A DNA stretch of 64,000 nucleotides from JAVHYG01 sp040390025 (lineage in GTDB: Bacteria; Pseudomonadota; Gammaproteobacteria; Diplorickettsiales; Diplorickettsiaceae), in contig JAZJZD010000009.1 in the NCBI GenBank assembly GCA_040390025.1, positions 172,162 to 236,161 of the forward strand, written 5' to 3'. Below the pieces are notes generated by a model, which made no database searches, was not told the origin of the DNA, and worked only from the letters and a program-made list of their open reading frames with translations. Positions within the stretch are counted from its first letter, which is position 1; each line of letters opens with the position of its first letter. Shown in pieces: positions 61,601 to 64,000 of this stretch. The position numbers and the translations under genes were made by a program.

Positions 61601-62687
61601 ACGACAAAAAACACTTCATGATTTAAGAGGGCAAATCGGTACTTTAAAATTCAGTGAATTTTCACCGGAAATTCAAGCCATTTGTGACAACTATTATGAG
61701 GAGATGAAACGTAAAGTTATTGCTGAACATGGTTATTCGGGTTGGGACAGCGTAGCGCATAAGGTTCGAGAAGAAGTGATTGAACCAAAAATACCCGGCT
61801 TTATTCTAGAATTGCAAACGCAAAAAAAAACGTCGTGTCGTCAGCAACTATTGGCGCTATTTAAGAGTGAATTAGCGGGATTATCCAGCTGGTACCCTAG
61901 TCAATTAATCGATAAATTTTTAGATGACGATGACAAACCCTTACTCGATCAGTTAGTAGAACATGATCGCAAGCAAGTGGCTAAGAAAATTAAAAAAGTC
62001 TATCCCGAACATACGGAAGAAAGCTTAGATTGGGCATTAAACAATTCATTATTTAATTTGGATGAAATTGTTGATCGCGAAACGGAAAAGGCGCTAGAGC
62101 AACATAAACAACAATTGAAAATCCGATTGGGCGAGCGAGAAAAGCTGGAAAAATCGTTTGTTGATTTGGGTTTTGCAGCGAATGCAGAGGAAATTGATCT
62201 AAAAGAGGCATGTTTATGGGTTCCGGCTAGTTTTCGGCATGAGGTTGAAAAAGGCCATTCGCGGACAGTTTATGGTGGCGTACATATTTTAGGAATTGCC
62301 AGGCATATTAGTCCGGCACAGATGAATATTTTAGCGAACCAGACACGCCAAGCAGGACAGCGGTTGTGGCAGAATAAGGTTTGGGGCGATGCAGCCAACC
62401 GTTATCATGCCACGTTAGTACAACAGCGATATCCAGGTCCTGAATATGAAGTAAAAATAGATCGGTTTTTTAAAAACCCTATTGCGCCTCGTTACCCCGA
62501 CGTAACTCTTTTGTTTAAGGGGGAAGCCAAACAATGTTCTGAAGTAAAAACAGGCAGTGCGCCTGTTAATCCTAGGCAGGCAAGAGTAGATAGTTGGATA
62601 AACGAAAATAAATGCCCAACAGAGTTGGTACGTTATCCAGGATGCCCTGTTAATTTGAGTGAGTATACGAATTGTCGCGTACAGTAA
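58620..62687 (+). CDS. Large J-domain protein with PD-(D/E)XK-like C-terminus
   Basis: A 1355-residue protein. The N-terminus is a J domain (residues 1-65) with YQILEVNTNASLHVIKKAYR and His-Pro-Asp at 31-33 followed by KGGDAQRMALLTTAYQTLSD. About 1200 residues of mostly helical, unrecognised sequence follow. Near the end, RYPDVTLLFKGEAKQCSEVKTG contains Pro1293-Asp1294 and Glu1308-x-Lys1310, the spacing of a PD-(D/E)XK nuclease site. I start at the ATG at 58620, seven bases after GGAG; an in-frame ATG at 58614 is too close to it. The gene lies 26 bases before the DUF4304-like gene. The layout suggests a polymorphic toxin with its own J domain for recruiting Hsp70; that is inference. Confidence 0.75.
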   Translation: MHNLYQILEVNTNASLHVIKKAYRDKALSEHPDKGGDAQRMALLTTAYQTLSDPLKRKQFDQEWEIYNASNDTELVLTSSGYLSTAGIPFSMSFRKEHVQFINQYQQNPLKKNQPSQYLQPFHSDLYSYPNATEKNHGDLFSFIRAKENLEINLNIRFLTPEKAVEYFLSFLVGNYSIKDAQDLSKEFAQKIQQLNLLGQQASYEFQLYQGIYEILLLSVKETEPTEKLLFSLQKITDYAKLTADQSMAFMAPLLQSKYFRNLFSQALHLYWLSEEKILEESFLKAFDGQSAAERLIERLKSQLSENRSARKSNDQSARLLRYARLLFKLEKDLNKRAHVTTENRAVFYREKAFHLLDWLPALLGTVGHFVMVNTLLQIGINFQKAAAQEIKPTLRIADEKLATKVYLVAVGIGHHATPDVELYACLHSVKALMACRYSDSELKETLEALQHRALWLADLFPFFQAPQSNSNLLAQEDQALVLMRQLLHALINKIDNKKAKTEKAIIDHSYVRVFYQAYEACLKKWYQKNYNPEIEKKFRQRLMHELLESKQWTRDDLDYNLNAPWPLNHLDEAGWTCPKSVLPLAKKANIPTYKTIHGVELNYKTGKMAFILDYCQEHEKDYNRLLTLFDLNELFQRRLTSAIFSLDPVDPDMPYHPFNQMRFLPSTLHHSQLLHTMLLTDYVLKFLTVGQEVQRRDPYELRPLDNITQHLPDYLKKVIDDFHASNHQESLHRFWIESEEVDLAIDDAELNKDGNVLFALGDIKMVIKHHTLKRDAEGNLVDKEGEDEGWDCYVLTPEQQRELERGKRIIPDSALLIIKDTWELVFWENNQATQHCTLEKDRHHLIRLSKQARDAQEKVKIDNSESLRQIYRIVLKAAKKTGIPHRYLPEFIFAQEFTKYYNEFAIYFPEFGRLRELSKAATLVNVMAGQRAANQEEIQLSEKRLQDKHHWHAEEQLYWQTTEQELKKLVREDITKQFDAWRRQLSKEKIKEERQKTLHDLRGQIGTLKFSEFSPEIQAICDNYYEEMKRKVIAEHGYSGWDSVAHKVREEVIEPKIPGFILELQTQKKTSCRQQLLALFKSELAGLSSWYPSQLIDKFLDDDDKPLLDQLVEHDRKQVAKKIKKVYPEHTEESLDWALNNSLFNLDEIVDRETEKALEQHKQQLKIRLGEREKLEKSFVDLGFAANAEEIDLKEACLWVPASFRHEVEKGHSRTVYGGVHILGIARHISPAQMNILANQTRQAGQRLWQNKVWGDAANRYHATLVQQRYPGPEYEVKIDRFFKNPIAPRYPDVTLLFKGEAKQCSEVKTGSAPVNPRQARVDSWINENKCPTELVRYPGCPVNLSEYTNCRVQ

Positions 62688-62713
62688 TAATTTAATTTAT
62701 TTCGGAGAATAAT

Positions 62714-63439
62714 ATGTATCAAGAAGTATTTAGCCGTTTAATGAAGCTAATGAGGCCGTTCATGAAACAACATGGTTTTACCTCAAGAGGTAATAATTTT
62801 TATAAAAGGCATCCAGAAGGCAATATCGGTATCATTAATTTTCAAAGAAATAGAGAGGGGTTACCAAAATTTACAATTAATTTGGGTATTTACTCAGTAG
62901 TATTGGAAAGATATTTGTTGGCTGAATTTAATCAAAAAAAAGTAAAAGAATATCCTTTGCTTGGCGATTACCATTGGGACACAAGAATTGGCTCTTTAGT
63001 CCCTAGGGAACACCCTGCTAGGCAAAAGGATGAATTTTGGCAAAAAATTGGTGATAAATGGTGGGAATATGATGACACAACGGATGTTGATCAATTATTT
63101 AACGAGCTTAAACAACTGATTGTTGCATTTGGGATCCCAGAAATTGATAAATATATTACTGATGAACAATTAAAAAAACTTTGGTTTTCAAGAACAAGCG
63201 CTGGTGCTGGCGGCCCTGATAGCTTTAAATACCTCTGTATTTTATTTAAGTATTACGGTGAAAAAGAACAGCTAAGCATAGTTTTAAACGACTTTGGGAA
63301 GTTTATGCAAAGTCATCCAGAACTTACTGGGTTAAAAAAACACTATGATAGATTTATGAATGAGGCTAGTAATAAGAGAGGCCTTTTTGAAGAAGAAGCA
63401 TCAGCTACACACAATCAGTCTAAAAAAATGAAACCTTAG
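62714..63439 (+). CDS. DUF4304-like protein, possible immunity protein
   Basis: A 241-residue cytoplasmic protein. The start HGFTSRGNNFYKRHPEGNIG, then IINFQRNREGLPKFTINLGI and the late WWEYDD fit the DUF4304 family as I remember it. Its function is not established. Because it directly follows a gene with a nuclease-like C-terminus and has a broken second copy downstream (63458), it could be an immunity protein. It has a good start (TTCGGAGAATAAT ATG) and is likely cotranscribed with the J-domain gene. Confidence 0.65.
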   Translation: MYQEVFSRLMKLMRPFMKQHGFTSRGNNFYKRHPEGNIGIINFQRNREGLPKFTINLGIYSVVLERYLLAEFNQKKVKEYPLLGDYHWDTRIGSLVPREHPARQKDEFWQKIGDKWWEYDDTTDVDQLFNELKQLIVAFGIPEIDKYITDEQLKKLWFSRTSAGAGGPDSFKYLCILFKYYGEKEQLSIVLNDFGKFMQSHPELTGLKKHYDRFMNEASNKRGLFEEEASATHNQSKKMKP

Positions 63440-63457
63440 ATTTAAATAAGAGTATAC

Positions 63458-63520
63458 ATGTAGCAAGAAGTATTTAACCGTTTAATGAAGCTAATGAGAC
63501 CCTTTATGAACCCTTAATAG
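63458..63520 (+). pseudogene. Degenerate duplicate of the start of the DUF4304-like gene
   Basis: ATG TAG CAA GAA GTA TTT copies the start of the gene at 62714 (ATG TAT CAA GAA GTA TTT) with a nonsense change at codon 2, and continues FNRLMKLMRPFMN before further stops. Only about 18 codons remain recognisable. Confidence 0.8.
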
Positions 63521-63734
63521 TGAAACACTGCTAAGTACCCGGATCTCTGATCCATAAGATATTGAAGCAATTCGCCAATTTGGAAATGTAAAATTTCGCT
63601 TTGCTATAGATGGAGAAAAGCACACATAAAAGCAATGTACATGAGTTTTACTAAGCTAAAATTGACTGCATAAAAAATAGAATTGAGCGCTTATAAAAAT
63701 GTTGTTTTTTCAATGAGTTACGATATAAGTGTTG
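63521..63734. other. Gene-free region at the right end of the tRNA-flanked segment
   Basis: About 214 bases with stops in all frames and no integrase remnant. Confidence 0.4.
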
Positions 63735-63837
63735 GCATGGCATGTAAGAGGTCAGGGGTTCGATCCCGCTTAGCTCCACCAGCTAAATCAATTACTTAAG
63801 GTAAGTTTACGCGATTACTTTGCCCCTTTGTTGGGGG
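63735..63837 (+). repeat. Direct repeat, right copy (tRNA-Ala 3' half fragment)
   Basis: GCATGGCATGTAAGAGGTCA to TAGCTCCACCAGCTAAATCA and on to a CCCC...GGGGG hairpin. It lacks the tRNA 5' half and has one change in the T arm (GGGGTTCGATCCC), so it is not a functional tRNA. It is 7533 bases from the left copy. Confidence 0.8.
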
Positions 63838-63864
63838 AAACCCATTTAAGAGACTCTTTTTAAT

Positions 63865-64000
63865 TTAGCCTCTGACTAGATTGAGTAGGTCTTGTTCGGA
63901 CAAACCTGTAACGTCTTTAATATATTCACGATCAGTCCCTTTAGCTAGCATGTTTTGGGCAATAGCAATAGCCTCTTCATGCCGACCCTCTTTTCGGCCC
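63865..64000 (-). CDS. C-terminal part of an Rpn/PD-(D/E)XK-family transposase-like nuclease
   Basis: The minus strand reads GRKEGRHEEAIAIAQNMLAK, then GTDREYIKDVTGLSEQDLLN and LVRG before a TAA at 63865-63867. The 'G-x-x-E-G...A-x-x-M-L-x-x-G-x-x-x-x-x-I...T-G-L-S-x-x-x-I/L' tail is typical of the Rpn (YhgA-like, PDDEXK_2) family, recombination-promoting nucleases that often occur in many copies. The catalytic part lies beyond the window. Confidence 0.75.
   Translation of the reverse strand, partial: GRKEGRHEEAIAIAQNMLAKGTDREYIKDVTGLSEQDLLNLVRG

Noticed and set aside
56306..63734. A prophage between the tRNA repeats
   Set aside because: No integrase, capsid, terminase or lysis genes are visible; only Sel1, J-domain and DUF4304-like genes are present.
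63735..63782. A second tRNA-Ala gene
   Set aside because: Only the 3' half is present, the 5' half and D arm are missing, and the T arm has a change; treated as an attachment-type repeat.

Overview
ORGANISM. The window is AT-rich and carries a nearly complete Dot/Icm type IVB secretion locus (icmR-like gene, icmQ, P, O, N, M, L, K, E, G, C, D, J, B) in Legionella/Coxiella order, a SUF iron-sulfur operon, many degenerate insertion sequences, short palindromic repeats in most gaps between genes, and very large modular toxin-like genes. This points to an intracellular gammaproteobacterium of the order Legionellales, most likely an arthropod-associated member such as Rickettsiella. That assignment is inferred from gene content and order; no database search was possible.

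LAYOUT. 1-1.5 kb: end of a probable gshA, then gshB and a sufT-like gene. 1.7-4.5 kb: one long HAD/COG5610-like gene cut by a single in-frame TAA. 5-16.2 kb: an accessory region with a tandem pair of unknown paralogs (one with 19 consecutive Asp), three copies of a 'large coiled-coil repeat protein + small helical protein' module (one rearranged), relics of two transposases, and a degenerate duplicate of the sufU 3' end. All four runs of N fall inside the tandem repeats of the large coiled-coil genes. 16.5-22.3 kb: rrf2-sufBCDSU on the minus strand with a candidate operator. 22.5-24.5 kb: a pteridine-reductase-like SDR and a MidA-type methyltransferase, divergent. 24.6-42.2 kb: the Dot/Icm locus, with icmD present three times and with palindromic repeats in nearly every wider gap. 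42.4-46.7 kb: an unknown possible effector, then bolA, yciB, a YrdC/YciO gene and gltX. 46.9-55.7 kb: a minus-strand pair made of a 2657-residue modular toxin-like protein and a small membrane-segment protein. 56.2-63.8 kb: tRNA-Ala and a 7.5 kb segment bounded by about 104 bp direct repeats that include the 3' half of that tRNA; it holds a Sel1-repeat protein, a J-domain protein ending in a PD-(D/E)XK-like motif, and a DUF4304-like gene with a broken second copy. The window ends in the 3' part of an Rpn-type nuclease/transposase gene.

HOW IT FITS TOGETHER. The Dot/Icm machine would deliver effectors. Candidate substrates here are the 43 kb unknown, the Sel1 protein, the J-domain protein, the coiled-coil family with a shared C-terminal E-W-[KV]-D-[IV] ending, and possibly the giant protein. 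The giant protein joins an N-terminal Ulp1-type cysteine protease, an NB-ARC NTPase, a hydrophobic segment like the TcdA/TcdB pore-forming region and two furin-like sites, an architecture resembling large toxins proposed as host reproduction manipulators in arthropod symbionts. The three-copy coiled-coil module, the giant toxin pair and the tRNA-flanked toxin/immunity-like segment are the best candidates for undescribed systems.
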